From Pseudochelatococcus lubricantis (GTDB lineage Bacteria > Pseudomonadota > Alphaproteobacteria > Rhizobiales > Beijerinckiaceae), in the NCBI RefSeq assembly GCF_011762225.1, contig NZ_JAASQI010000005.1, positions 1 to 64,000 of the forward strand: a DNA stretch of 64,000 nt, written 5' to 3'. Position 1 is the first letter of the stretch. Each line of letters opens with the position of its first letter. This document shows, in pieces, positions 48,964 through 56,732 of this stretch. Below the pieces are notes generated by a model. The model made no database searches and was not told where the DNA came from. It was given only the letters and a program-made list of their open reading frames with translations. The translations under genes were made by a program, and so were the position numbers.

Positions 48964-50211
48964 CTACACGGCGCTGCCCGAATCTGCCGTGCTCTCCTGC
49001 CTGACAACAGCAACATCAAGCCGAGCGGGCGCACGCGATAGCCTCGCGATGCCAGCAAACGCCACTACAGCACCAGCCCCAAATGCGGCCGTGACCGCGA
49101 GCGCCCAATCAACGCCGATATGCTCCGTCAGCAGGGCGAAGGCGAACGGCGCGGCTGATGCGACCACGAGGCGCACTGCCATCACCTGACCTTGGCGGGT
49201 GCCGTAACCGAAGCTACCGAACAGTACGAGGGGAAGGGTTCCGCTCACGATGCTGTAAAGCCCGTTGCCCATGCCGAACAGGACGGCGAAGGCCAGTGCG
49301 CCCGGAACGGACGGAGCGGCCAAAAGCAGAAGGGCTATCGCCGCCGGCAGCAACCCGGCGGAAATCATTGCGAGCCGGAGTTGGGACAGGTTCCGGCCGA
49401 ATACCATGTTGACGAAACGGCTCAAGACCTGCGCCGGGCCGTACAGGGTGCCGACCATGACACCGACCACGCCGAGGCCGAGCGCGGCGAGAAGCGGCAG
49501 CATGTGAACGAGGATTGCCGAACTGACGAAGCTCTGGAGGGCAAGGCCAATCGCCATCAGGGCAAACCCTTTCCGTCTTACGACAAGCGGTAGACTGCCT
49601 TCAACCGGGTTGTCATCTCTCCGGGGCGCTGCATCGCTTGTCGTGTCGGCAGGCCGGGACGGGCGCGACAGCAGGGCGTGGAGCGGCAAGCAGATGGCAA
49701 GGTGCATCGCCGCGAAGGCAAGATAGACCTGCCGCCATGTCAGGAATCCATGCAGCCATGTCGTGACCGGCCAAAAGATGGTGGAGGCGAAACCGGCGAT
49801 CAGCGTCAGATAGACGATGCTGCGCTGTGCGGTCTGCGGGTGGCGCTGCACCAGCAAGGGAAACGCGGCGCTGTACTGCACGAGCGTCGAGGCGATTTCC
49901 ATTGCCACCAGCGTCGGCAGGAAGGCCGTGCCGGACGGAGCGAAAGCGCAGGCCACGAGCGCGGCGGCCGCGACGAGTGATCCGGCCGTCATGACACGCC
50001 CGGCCCCATAGCAGTCGATCCAGCGTCCCGATAGGGGCGCGGCCAGTCCTCCGGCCAGAAGCGCAGCGGAAAGCGCCCCGAACGCCAATTCCGGGGGCCA
50101 CGCGAAGTCTCGCGCTATGGCGGGCGCGAGGATGCCGAAGCTGTAATAGAGCGTGCCATAGCCGACAATCTGTGTCAGCCCGAGCGCCCCGATGGCGAGC
50201 CACCGCGTCAT
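48964..50211 (-). CDS. MFS exporter, ArsK-like (415 aa)
   Basis: A 12-helix major facilitator. The first helix GLTQIVGYGTLYYSFGILAP and the following loop FAWPPELAFGALSAALL resemble the MFS arsenite/antimonite exporter ArsK known from rhizobial ars operons. WIDCYGAGRVMTAGS is the loop 2-3 motif. It is the last gene of the arsR-arsC-arsC-acr3 operon, so a role in efflux of arsenic species (trivalent or organoarsenical) is inferred. ATG 50211 starts the conserved part; ATG 50283, preceded by AAAGG, would overlap acr3 by 47 bases and add 24 residues. Confidence 0.8.
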   Translation of the reverse strand: MTRWLAIGALGLTQIVGYGTLYYSFGILAPAIARDFAWPPELAFGALSAALLAGGLAAPLSGRWIDCYGAGRVMTAGSLVAAAALVACAFAPSGTAFLPTLVAMEIASTLVQYSAAFPLLVQRHPQTAQRSIVYLTLIAGFASTIFWPVTTWLHGFLTWRQVYLAFAAMHLAICLPLHALLSRPSRPADTTSDAAPRRDDNPVEGSLPLVVRRKGFALMAIGLALQSFVSSAILVHMLPLLAALGLGVVGVMVGTLYGPAQVLSRFVNMVFGRNLSQLRLAMISAGLLPAAIALLLLAAPSVPGALAFAVLFGMGNGLYSIVSGTLPLVLFGSFGYGTRQGQVMAVRLVVASAAPFAFALLTEHIGVDWALAVTAAFGAGAVVAFAGIARLSRAPARLDVAVVRQESTADSGSAV

Positions 50212-50236
50212 GGCGTCTTGCGCCAGATCGTGAGCA

Positions 50237-51292
50237 TCAACGCCCCGCTTCCGTGACAGCCGGTGCCTTGCCGCCGCGTTCATACCAGCCTTTGGAGCGG
50301 TTCACGATCCACACGACGGAGAGCATCACCGGCACTTCGATCAGCACCCCGACGACGGTGGCGAGCGCCGCACCCGACTGGAAGCCGAAAAGGCTGATGG
50401 CGGCGGCAACCGCCAGTTCGAAGAAGTTTGAAGCGCCGATCAGGGCGGACGGCCCCGCCACGCAATGTTTCTCCCCGGTGACGCGGTTCAGCAGATAGGC
50501 CAGCCCGGCGTTGAAATAGACCTGGATCAGGATCGGGACGGCCAAGAGGGCGATAATGAGCGGTTGGGCAAGAATCTGTTCGCCCTGAAAACCGAACAGC
50601 AGCACGAGCGTGGCGAGCAGCGCCGCCAGTGAAAGCGGCTGGAGCCAGTCGAGGAAACGTTTCAGTGCCGGTTCTCCGCCCGTGGCGAGCAGATGACGGC
50701 GCACGAACTGCGCGACGATCACCGGGACGATGATGTAGAGCGCAACCGAAAGGACGAGTGTATCCCACGGCACGGTAATGGCCGAGAGGCCGAGCAGCAG
50801 GCCGACAACCGGCGCGAAAGCGAACACCATGATGGCGTCATTGAGCGCGACTTGGCTCAATGTGAAGTGCGGTTCGCCCTTGGTCAGGTTCGACCAGACG
50901 AACACCATCGCCGTGCAGGGCGCGGCCGCAAGGATGATGAGGCCGGCGATATAGCTGTCGATCTGGTCAGCCGGCAGGTAAGGCCGGAACAGGTATCCGA
51001 TGAACAGCCAGCCAAGCGCCGCCATCGAAAAGGGCTTCACAGCCCAATTGACGAAGAGCGTCACGCCGATGCCGCGCCAGTGCTCCTTGACCTGCCCGAG
51101 CGCGGCAAAGTCGATCCTGATCAGCATCGGCACGATCATCAGCCAGATGAGCACCGCAACCGGCAGGTTGACCTTGGCGACCTCCATCGCGCCGATGGCA
51201 TGGAAGATGCCCGGCATGAGGTGGCCGAGCGCGATACCGGCGACGATGCAGAGCGCAACCCATAGGGTGAGATAGCGTTCAAAGGTGGACAT
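50237..51292 (-). CDS. acr3: ACR3-family arsenite efflux permease (351 aa)
   Basis: Acr3 exports As(III) across the inner membrane using the proton motive force. There are ten hydrophobic segments. LPVAVLIWLMIVPMLIRIDF, LIILAAAPCTAMVFVWSNLT with the essential Cys, and HFTLSQVALNDAIMVFAFAP are conserved. GPSALIGASNFFELAVAAAI closes the transport core. It starts 11 bp after the arsC stop, in one operon. Confidence 0.96.
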   Translation of the reverse strand: MSTFERYLTLWVALCIVAGIALGHLMPGIFHAIGAMEVAKVNLPVAVLIWLMIVPMLIRIDFAALGQVKEHWRGIGVTLFVNWAVKPFSMAALGWLFIGYLFRPYLPADQIDSYIAGLIILAAAPCTAMVFVWSNLTKGEPHFTLSQVALNDAIMVFAFAPVVGLLLGLSAITVPWDTLVLSVALYIIVPVIVAQFVRRHLLATGGEPALKRFLDWLQPLSLAALLATLVLLFGFQGEQILAQPLIIALLAVPILIQVYFNAGLAYLLNRVTGEKHCVAGPSALIGASNFFELAVAAAISLFGFQSGAALATVVGVLIEVPVMLSVVWIVNRSKGWYERGGKAPAVTEAGR

Positions 51293-51303
51293 GTGGCCCG
51301 TCC

Positions 51304-51729
51304 TTATGCTGTCGCCACGCGGCGGCCGTGTTCGTCCACCACCCGTTCGCCGTCCTCCTTAACGAACTCGCCCCGCTGCGGCGGCAGCAGGTCCAGCACC
51401 TGTTCGGACGGGCGGCAGAGCCGCACGCCCTTCGGGCTGACGACGATGGGACGGTTAATCAGGATCGGATGCGCCAGCATGGCGTCAAGAAGCTGGTCAT
51501 CGGTCAGGTTCGGATCGTCAAGGCCAAGCTCCGCATAGGGAGTGCCCTTCTGGCGCAGCAGATCGCGGACGGGGATGCCCATGCGCTCGATAAGCTGCTT
51601 GAGCATCGTCCGTGTCGGCGGCGTCTTGAGATATTCGATGATATGCGGCTCGATACCGGCATTGCGGATCATGGCGAGCGTGTTGCGCGATGTGCCGCAG
51701 GCGGGGTTGTGATAGATAATGACGTCCAT
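51304..51729 (-). CDS. arsC: Glutaredoxin-dependent arsenate reductase ArsC (141 aa)
   Basis: This is the E. coli R773-type arsenate reductase, which turns As(V) to As(III) with glutathione/glutaredoxin. The active site is IYHNPACGTSRNTLAMI, with Cys12. ARG-type positions in NRPIVVSPKGVRLCRP bind arsenate. It is unrelated in fold to the reductase encoded just upstream, so the operon carries two reductase types. Confidence 0.95.
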   Translation of the reverse strand: MDVIIYHNPACGTSRNTLAMIRNAGIEPHIIEYLKTPPTRTMLKQLIERMGIPVRDLLRQKGTPYAELGLDDPNLTDDQLLDAMLAHPILINRPIVVSPKGVRLCRPSEQVLDLLPPQRGEFVKEDGERVVDEHGRRVATA

Positions 51730-51753
51730 GATTCACCTCATGCCAAGTTCATC

Positions 51754-52296
51754 TCATACCAAGTCGGGCCGGAGCGACGTGGCCCCTTCGCTTCTGCCGA
51801 TTTCCCGCAGCTTCGTGCCGAGAGCCGTCCGGTCGAGGCTTTCGATGGGGAGCGACGAAAAGGCGGAGATGCGGTTTCTGAGATAACGGAACGCGGTGAC
51901 GAAGGCCGCTTCCTTCTCGATGTCCGCCCCCTCCACGGCGGCGGGGTCTTCAATGCCCCAATGCGCCGTCATCGGATGCCCCGGCCAGACCGGACAGGTC
52001 TCCCCGGCCGCGTTGTCGCAGACGGTGAACACGAAATCCATCACGGGCGCATCCGGCTTCCCGAACTCGTCCCAGCTTTTCGACCGGAGCCCATCGGTGG
52101 GATAATCGAAGCTCTCCAGTACCTTGAGAGCAAAGGGATTGACTGCGCTTTTCGGATGGCTGCCCGCCGAGAAAGCACGGAACCGGCCGGCACCGTCCTT
52201 GTTAAGGATGCTCTCGGCCATGATCGAACGGGCGGAATTGCCGGTGCAGAGAAACAGGACGTTGTAGACGCGGTTGGTCAGGTTGGTGTCAGGCAT
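51754..52296 (-). CDS. arsC: Low-molecular-weight phosphatase-type arsenate reductase (180 aa)
   Basis: This is an LMW-PTP-fold arsenate reductase. The P-loop VLFLCTGNSARSIMAE (CX5R) is at residues ~14-28, and DFVFTVCDNAAGETCPVWPG provides the resolving Cys pair expected of thioredoxin-linked enzymes. HWGIEDPAAVEG and FVTAFRYLRNRISAF are typical. ATG 52296 follows GGAGG and overlaps the arsR stop by 8 bp. The next gene starts 24 bp on. Confidence 0.95.
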   Translation of the reverse strand: MPDTNLTNRVYNVLFLCTGNSARSIMAESILNKDGAGRFRAFSAGSHPKSAVNPFALKVLESFDYPTDGLRSKSWDEFGKPDAPVMDFVFTVCDNAAGETCPVWPGHPMTAHWGIEDPAAVEGADIEKEAAFVTAFRYLRNRISAFSSLPIESLDRTALGTKLREIGRSEGATSLRPDLV

Positions 52297-52651
52297 GAGC
52301 GTGATCCTCCACGGGTTCGCATTGGCAGGACAGCGCGGCCACGGCGGGGTTGCACACTTCGGGGTGGCCTTGGCAGCAGTCGCGCATGAGGAAGGCGATG
52401 AGGCCGGCGAGGGCCGGATAGGCGGCGCTGTAGATGATCGAACGCCCCTCGCGGCGGGACACAACCAGCCCGGCATGTTCCAATTGGCTCAAGTGGAACG
52501 ACATGCGCGAAGATGACGCACCGTCCATCGCCTCGCCAATCGCCCCGGCCGGCAGACCTTGAGGGCCGGCCGTCACCAGCAGGCGGACGATGCGCAGCCG
52601 CGTTTCTTGAGAGAGCGCGGCGAAGGCGTCGAGGGCTTGCTTTTCGTTCAT
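52289..52651 (-). CDS. arsR: ArsR-family arsenic-responsive repressor (120 aa)
   Basis: ArsR represses the operon until As(III) binds. The winged-helix domain is seen in ALSQETRLRIVRLLVTAGPQ, ASSSRMSFHLSQLEHAGLV and SRREGRSIIYSA. The C-terminal tail has CC at RDCCQGHPEVC and a CQC near the end. As in Agrobacterium/Acidithiobacillus-type ArsR, the ligand Cys lie in the C-terminus rather than in the recognition helix. The promoter is shared with the divergent gene at 52692. Confidence 0.93.
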   Translation of the reverse strand: MNEKQALDAFAALSQETRLRIVRLLVTAGPQGLPAGAIGEAMDGASSSRMSFHLSQLEHAGLVVSRREGRSIIYSAAYPALAGLIAFLMRDCCQGHPEVCNPAVAALSCQCEPVEDHAHA

Positions 52652-52663
52652 TGTAGCCTCAAT

Positions 52664-52683
52664 ATATCAACATCTATTGAAAT
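52664..52683. promoter_or_regulatory. Candidate ArsR operator in the divergent spacer
   Basis: ATATCAA-catcta-TTGAAAT is an imperfect inverted repeat (TCAA/TTGA perfect) centred in the 40 bp between the divergent start codons of arsR and the DUF6428-like gene. It resembles known ArsR operators and could control both directions. Confidence 0.6.
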
Positions 52684-52691
52684 ATGGATAC

Positions 52692-53237
52692 ATGAAGATG
52701 AACGATAGCACCAGATCCCAAGAGATGAATTTTCTGGAGATGGATTTTGACGGCGACGCCTCGCTGGGCGCCCTTCTGACCGCGCTGGAGCCGCACGCCG
52801 GCAAGGCTCTGGTTATCGACTACGGTGGGCGCAGGATCAGACCCGGCTATCATGTGACCGAAGTCAAGGCCGGCTCCTTCGTGACCCTCGATTGCGGCGT
52901 CAATCCCGCCTCGTGGCGCGAAACGATCCTGCAAGTGGAGGATAGCGGCGCGGAAGGGGGACGTGATTACCTGTCTGTCGGCAAGTTTCGCGGGATTCTC
53001 GATCAAGTGGCGCGACGGGTTGCGCTCGATCCCGACGCCCGACTGACTTTCGAGGTTGGCCCGCCCGGCGCAGCGATGCAGGTTTTCGACGTGGACGCGC
53101 TGCATCTGGAGGCCGGGCATGTCGTGCTTCGGCTCACTGCCCGCTCCGCGATCTGCAAACCGAGACACCGGGCGCAGCAGGCAGCGACAGCGTGTTGCAG
53201 CCCGAGAACGACGGCTGGAGCCTGTTGCGCGAGGTGA
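52692..53237 (+). CDS. DUF6428-like protein with Cys-rich tail (181 aa)
   Basis: The globular part (residues 12-150: FLEMDFDGDASLGALLTALE; ALVIDYGGRRIRPGYHVTEV; LDCGVNPASWRETILQVED) matches proteins of unknown function repeatedly found beside ars genes. The C-terminus carries CKP, CC, and CCAR-end cysteines (AICKPRH; TACCSPRT; GACCAR), a plausible arsenic or metal-binding tail. It is divergent from arsR over a 40-bp shared regulatory spacer. Starts at 52692 and 52698 are both possible. Function unknown; arsenic binding or delivery is inferred. Confidence 0.7.
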   Translation: MKMNDSTRSQEMNFLEMDFDGDASLGALLTALEPHAGKALVIDYGGRRIRPGYHVTEVKAGSFVTLDCGVNPASWRETILQVEDSGAEGGRDYLSVGKFRGILDQVARRVALDPDARLTFEVGPPGAAMQVFDVDALHLEAGHVVLRLTARSAICKPRHRAQQAATACCSPRTTAGACCAR

Positions 53238-53305
53238 CTCGCTGATTGCAACCGAAACTATTTTTCCCGGTGTTGTGGGTCATGGGTAATTATTATCTTC
53301 GACGC

Positions 53306-53929
53306 TCATTCATGCCGGGAACCCTCAAGAGGCCCGCAGGAGCCCGCGACATCCGCATCCCGACGCCCTTCAAATAACCCTTGCTTCTTGACCCTTTCCC
53401 ACGTCTCAATCTCGCCCTTCCGTTGGCTGAGATATCGGCTGACAAGTTGCTGGGTACATTCGACCACGGTTGCGATGTCGTTATGGGAAAGGTCGGGGAA
53501 GTGATGACGGACCCAAATGATTTCCATCTGGACCGTCATGGGCGACAGACGGGTTTCCTTGAACACATCAAGGGCTTCCCTTGCGGTGACGACACTCCCA
53601 TGTTCCCGGAGGTCTTTTTCATAATCAGCGACAGCCATGTCCCATGCTTCTGCAATGAGGCGCTGGCCCATCGGGCTGACGGTGTCGAAGGAGAAGCCAG
53701 ACTTGGGATTGTCATTCCTGGCCCCGTATCCGCGTTCCTCCCATTCTTGCGGGAGCCGGTAATAGCGACCTTCCTTTCCGAGCATTCCCATGTGATGGAG
53801 GACAGCCCGGACACGCTTGGAGCCGACGCCATAATGACGGCCGACTTCGGTGACGGTAAACCACTCTCCCCAGTCTGTCGGTTCGATGCGCCCCGTCTTT
53901 CGATTCAGGATATGCGGCTGGTAGTGCAT
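53306..53929 (-). CDS. Phage-like DNA-binding hypothetical protein (207 aa)
   Basis: No family is named. The N-terminal section (WFTVTEVGRHYGVGSKRVRA..MGMLGKEGRYYRLPQEW) looks like a phage winged-helix/antirepressor N-domain. A C-terminal helix-turn-helix-like stretch is FPDLSHNDIATVVECTQQLV, followed by SRYLSQRKGEIETWERV. A role in gene control of the element is plausible. It is read in the same direction as the two genes to its right but is separated from them by a hairpin. Confidence 0.5.
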   Translation of the reverse strand: MHYQPHILNRKTGRIEPTDWGEWFTVTEVGRHYGVGSKRVRAVLHHMGMLGKEGRYYRLPQEWEERGYGARNDNPKSGFSFDTVSPMGQRLIAEAWDMAVADYEKDLREHGSVVTAREALDVFKETRLSPMTVQMEIIWVRHHFPDLSHNDIATVVECTQQLVSRYLSQRKGEIETWERVKKQGLFEGRRDADVAGSCGPLEGSRHE

Positions 53930-53951
53930 TGATGATGGTCCTTAGAAACGA

Positions 53952-53976
53952 CAAAACCCGCCAAAAAGGCGGGCTT
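53952..53976 (-). terminator. Intrinsic terminator on minus strand
   Basis: On the minus strand GCCCGCC-TTTTT-GGCGGG is followed by TTTTGT. It lies after the stop of the gene at 54009-54821. Confidence 0.8.
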
Positions 53977-54008
53977 GTCTGAGGTGGTCGGTTGTCTTCT
54001 CTTACTAT

Positions 54009-54821
54009 CTATCGGGCGATCCCGCAGGCTGCGATGAAATCATCAAATGGTAAGCCATATTTTTCTGCCGCCCTTTCCAATCTCTCCTTTGCGGCCTCCC
54101 GCTCGCCTGCCGTCACTCCTCTCGTGTACAGCGACCAAACCTTTTTAGCGCGGGTTCTGTCTTGAGGATCTACCTTGACGGAACTATTCTGGGCGTTGGC
54201 AGCTTCCTGATTGCCCAGCGGTGTTCCGTGGGGAGCAGGGTATCGTTGCGCTCCAAAGTCGAGTTCTGGCTGGCTAGGTTTCTGCGTCTGGTCTGGCGCT
54301 TTGCGGGCCTCAAGGCTCTTTATCCGCTCCAAGGCTTCCGTGAGGGCCTGAGAGAGCCGCTTGTTTTCTTCAAGCACTTGCTCAAGCCGTTCCTTGGTGG
54401 AAGGCGGCTTGGGCTTGGCTTCCGTGGAAATGGTTGCCTCGGGGCAACTATTTAATCCGCTATCTGCCTTCCGCTTATCCGCGAGGGCCTTCAAGACCTC
54501 CTTGACGGACCATTTCCGTTCGCCTTCCGGCCTGACTTCCATTGCAGCCTTGGCTTCGTCCCAATTGGCGGCAAGCTTCATGAGGCGGGAGCGCCATGTT
54601 TTATCGAAACTAAAGCCTTGTTCGTCGCACCACTTCCCGAAAGTGCTGTTTCTTCCAGCGCCGCCCAAGGTTTCTTTAACCTCGTTCAGGACTTCCCCAA
54701 TCGCCACAAAGGTCATCAGGGTCTCAAAGGTTCCTTCTCGGGCCTTTGCGGTGCGTTCGTGGATGGTCTGCGCTGCATTAGCAAGCCAGTTGTGGTTTCT
54801 GTTGTCGGTTATTTCTGTCAT
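54009..54821 (-). CDS. Phage-like hypothetical, coiled coil plus DUF2786-like tail (270 aa)
   Basis: The N-terminal half (FVAIGEVLNEVKETLGGAG, FGKWCDEQGFSFDKTW) resembles DUF3102-type phage/plasmid proteins. A coiled coil covers about residues 140-180 (RLEQVLEENKRLSQALTEAL). The C-terminus (RAKKVWSLYTRGVTAGEREA, then ERLERAAEKYGLPFDDF) resembles DUF2786. Such proteins occur in prophages and integrative elements; the activity is unknown. ATG 54821 was preferred to an in-frame 54908. Terminator-like hairpins flank it on both sides. Confidence 0.5.
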   Translation of the reverse strand: MTEITDNRNHNWLANAAQTIHERTAKAREGTFETLMTFVAIGEVLNEVKETLGGAGRNSTFGKWCDEQGFSFDKTWRSRLMKLAANWDEAKAAMEVRPEGERKWSVKEVLKALADKRKADSGLNSCPEATISTEAKPKPPSTKERLEQVLEENKRLSQALTEALERIKSLEARKAPDQTQKPSQPELDFGAQRYPAPHGTPLGNQEAANAQNSSVKVDPQDRTRAKKVWSLYTRGVTAGEREAAKERLERAAEKYGLPFDDFIAACGIAR

Positions 54822-54862
54822 GTTTTTGATGATCCTTTTTCGTCTGGTGTCTGTAGATAAAG

Positions 54863-54885
54863 AAAAACCCGCGTCGAGGCGGGCG
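54863..54885 (-). terminator. Intrinsic terminator on minus strand
   Basis: On the minus strand CCCGC-CTCGAC-GCGGG is followed by TTTTTC. It separates the HNH-like gene (54931) from the gene at 54821. Confidence 0.7.
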
Positions 54886-54930
54886 GATAGTGTTTTGTTG
54901 CGAAGCATTCTGCGGGGCTGTGGTCAGTCG

Positions 54931-55329
54931 CTAAGGCTGTGCTTCCCTTCCTCGCCTGTCATCCCGGCCCCATGCCGTCATCTTGGCGTTCCGCGTCGTC
55001 ACCGTCAGGTTCTCCCTGCGGAGGTCTGTCTTGTCCCCGTTGCGATGCTTGATGATGAGGGCGCGGTTCTGCGTCGCTATCCCGGTAACTGTCTCCGCCA
55101 CGCCCATGATGACGCGGGCGATGGAGGTGCGTGTTCCCGACTTCCTGCCGCTCTTCCATGTCTTGATGGTTCCGTCAGGATGCTGCATCCAGTTCGGGCT
55201 GTATCCAGCTTCAAGGACGCGGCGATAGTCGTTCGGGGCGATGAGGGCTGTCCTTTCGGAGTGCGCGAGGGGCACTTGAAGGAGGCCGTCCGGGGTGGTG
55301 ATGGGTGGTCTGAGTTCCGTGAATTTCAT
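54931..55329 (-). CDS. HNH-like endonuclease, phage type (132 aa)
   Basis: The C-terminal half has the pattern of free-standing HNH nucleases of phages: MGVAETVTGIATQNRALIIK, then HRNGDKTDLRRENLTVTTRN with the conserved His, Asn-Gly-x-x-x-D and Asn-Leu. The N-terminal half (ELRPPITTPDGLLQVPLAHS) is unassigned. Nuclease activity is inferred from the motif. It lies among unlinked small phage-like genes of the element. Confidence 0.6.
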   Translation of the reverse strand: MKFTELRPPITTPDGLLQVPLAHSERTALIAPNDYRRVLEAGYSPNWMQHPDGTIKTWKSGRKSGTRTSIARVIMGVAETVTGIATQNRALIIKHRNGDKTDLRRENLTVTTRNAKMTAWGRDDRRGREAQP

Positions 55330-55420
55330 GGCTGTCTGTGTTCCCGAATTTGATTTGAGCGAGGCTTCCCAACAAATGGGAAAGAGGCAAGTGGATCAGG
55401 ATTGCTGACTTAATTCAAAT

Positions 55421-55436
55421 GTGAAGTGAACTTCAC
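55421..55436. repeat. Inverted repeat, copy 1
   Basis: GTGAAGT-GA-ACTTCAC, within the longer shared context AAATGTGAAGT..ACTTCACTTTTcGGG. The second copy is at 55603. Probable repressor operator; the binding protein is unknown. Confidence 0.55.
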
Positions 55437-55602
55437 TTTTCGGGCCTCTTCTCCACTAGGTGCAGCCCAATAGCTGGCTATATATCTTGGCGCTCGCCCG
55501 CTTCCTTATGCTGCGGGTGGTCCGTAAGCGCCTCTCTTGGCTATAGGTGCAACTTAAGCTTGCCGTCCCGGAATCGTTATTAATTTCAATATGTTATAAA
55601 AT

Positions 55603-55620
55603 GTGAAGTTGCGACTTCAC
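55603..55620. repeat. Inverted repeat, copy 2
   Basis: GTGAAGT-TGCG-ACTTCAC, with flanks AAAT and TTTTGGGG like copy 1. The arms are identical to copy 1; the spacer is 4 bp instead of 2. Confidence 0.55.
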
Positions 55621-55700
55621 TTTTGGGGTGGAAGTAAGCCATTGATTCTACACGATTAAATTAATAATCGTTCAAAATCAATATGTTATAGTATATTCGT

Positions 55701-56333
55701 TCACAGTCCCCATCTCGCCAAGGCCGCTTCCGCCCCCGTCCGGTCATCCCTGATCCGCAGCACTGTCTGCCGGGTCAATCCGGTCGCCTTTGAAATGGCC
55801 GACGCGCCTTCGCCCATCGCCAGCATGTTCACGACGGCCCCGAAGTTCTCCCGGTCATAGCTTGGCTTCTTCCCGCGATACCGTTCTGTATCGCCCTTCC
55901 GCGCGTCTATCCCCGCCCTTTGCGCCTCTTTCGTCGCTTCCGCTTGGGCCTGTGCCGTCGCCGCCATAAAGGCGATGAGTGCATCCCGAACGGCCATTTG
56001 CATCGGGTCTGCGGTCGCGCCGTCGAATGTCATGTTGTTGATGACCGTCCGAACGATGACGCCCCGGTCCATGAACTGCCGGGTGACTTCCGTCACGTCC
56101 CGGTAGTTCCGCCCGAGCCTGTCAACCCACCGGACCACCAGCACGTCGCCGCGCCGCAGGATGTCGAACAGGCGTTTGCCCTGCGGTCTGTCGGCAAGCC
56201 GCGTGTTGACGCCCGACACGCCATGATCGGCAACGACGGTATCAATCTTGAACTCGGCTGCTTCGGCCTGTGTGCGCTGATGGTCAAGCGTCTGATCGGC
56301 GGTGGAGACGCGGGCATAGAGGATCGTGGACAT
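55701..56333 (-). CDS. Serine recombinase / resolvase (210 aa)
   Basis: A small serine recombinase of the resolvase-invertase family. The catalytic Ser is in ILYARVSTADQTLDHQR, with GVSGVNTRLADRPQG, VVRWVDRLGRNYRDV and an E-helix region (ALIAFMAATAQAQAEAT). The C-terminal helix-turn-helix is MGEGASAISKATGLTRQTV. ATG 56333 follows GGAGG. A TGTCC-rich region upstream is a likely res site. It may resolve dimers or invert DNA; this is inferred. Confidence 0.88.
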   Translation of the reverse strand: MSTILYARVSTADQTLDHQRTQAEAAEFKIDTVVADHGVSGVNTRLADRPQGKRLFDILRRGDVLVVRWVDRLGRNYRDVTEVTRQFMDRGVIVRTVINNMTFDGATADPMQMAVRDALIAFMAATAQAQAEATKEAQRAGIDARKGDTERYRGKKPSYDRENFGAVVNMLAMGEGASAISKATGLTRQTVLRIRDDRTGAEAALARWGL

Positions 56334-56732
56334 GGTGCCCTCCGGATGTACGTAAGGATTATGTCCATAGAAATGCATGTCCGCTGATCGAAGTCAATCC
56401 TTACGGACAGAATTTTGAGGGCTGATCTATCTGTCCACAGGGGTATACCCTTGCGGACGATTCAATGGTGACAAGCCTGCGCCGGGCGGAGGCGCGGTTC
56501 CTCCCGATAGGCACGTATCCACCGGAAAGCTTTCCTCCGGATGCCCTTGCCCGAGTTCAACGCCCTCCTGCCAAGGTGCTCGTGCGGACTCATAGGAGGC
56601 CCGCAGGACTCACGGTATGGGCAGGCGCTAGGTAGGTGCAGGCAGGGTGTGGCGAGTCTGTACGGGCTTCCCTGCGCAACTGCGAGTCTATGGCCCCGCC
56701 GCCGCCGGCAGGGGGGTAAACTCGCGCCGCGT
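56334..56732. other. Resolvase upstream region, probable res site
   Basis: 399 bp between the recombinase and the integrase genes. 56351-56436 has a 10-bp inverted repeat CGTAAGGATT/AATCCTTACG (56351-56360, 56396-56405) and GGACAGA/TCTGTCC (56405-56411, 56430-56436). This layout fits a serine-recombinase crossover or accessory site. The rest shows no gene; a short frame at 56541 is not convincing. Confidence 0.5.

Larger units (their letters stand above)
55330..55700. other. 371-bp regulatory-looking spacer with repeated motifs
   Basis: No gene is seen. The stretch is AT-rich at its right end and holds two near-identical inverted repeats (55421 and 55603) and two copies of TCAATATGTTATA (55586-55598 and 55678-55690). 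It separates the HNH-like gene from the serine recombinase, both read leftward. Confidence 0.6.

Noticed and set aside
52689-53237. The DUF6428-like gene as a frameshifted pseudogene, because its tail looks low in complexity.
   Set aside because: The Cys-rich tail (CKP, CC, CC) is plausible for an ars-linked protein and the frame is open and consistent; the tail is taken as real.
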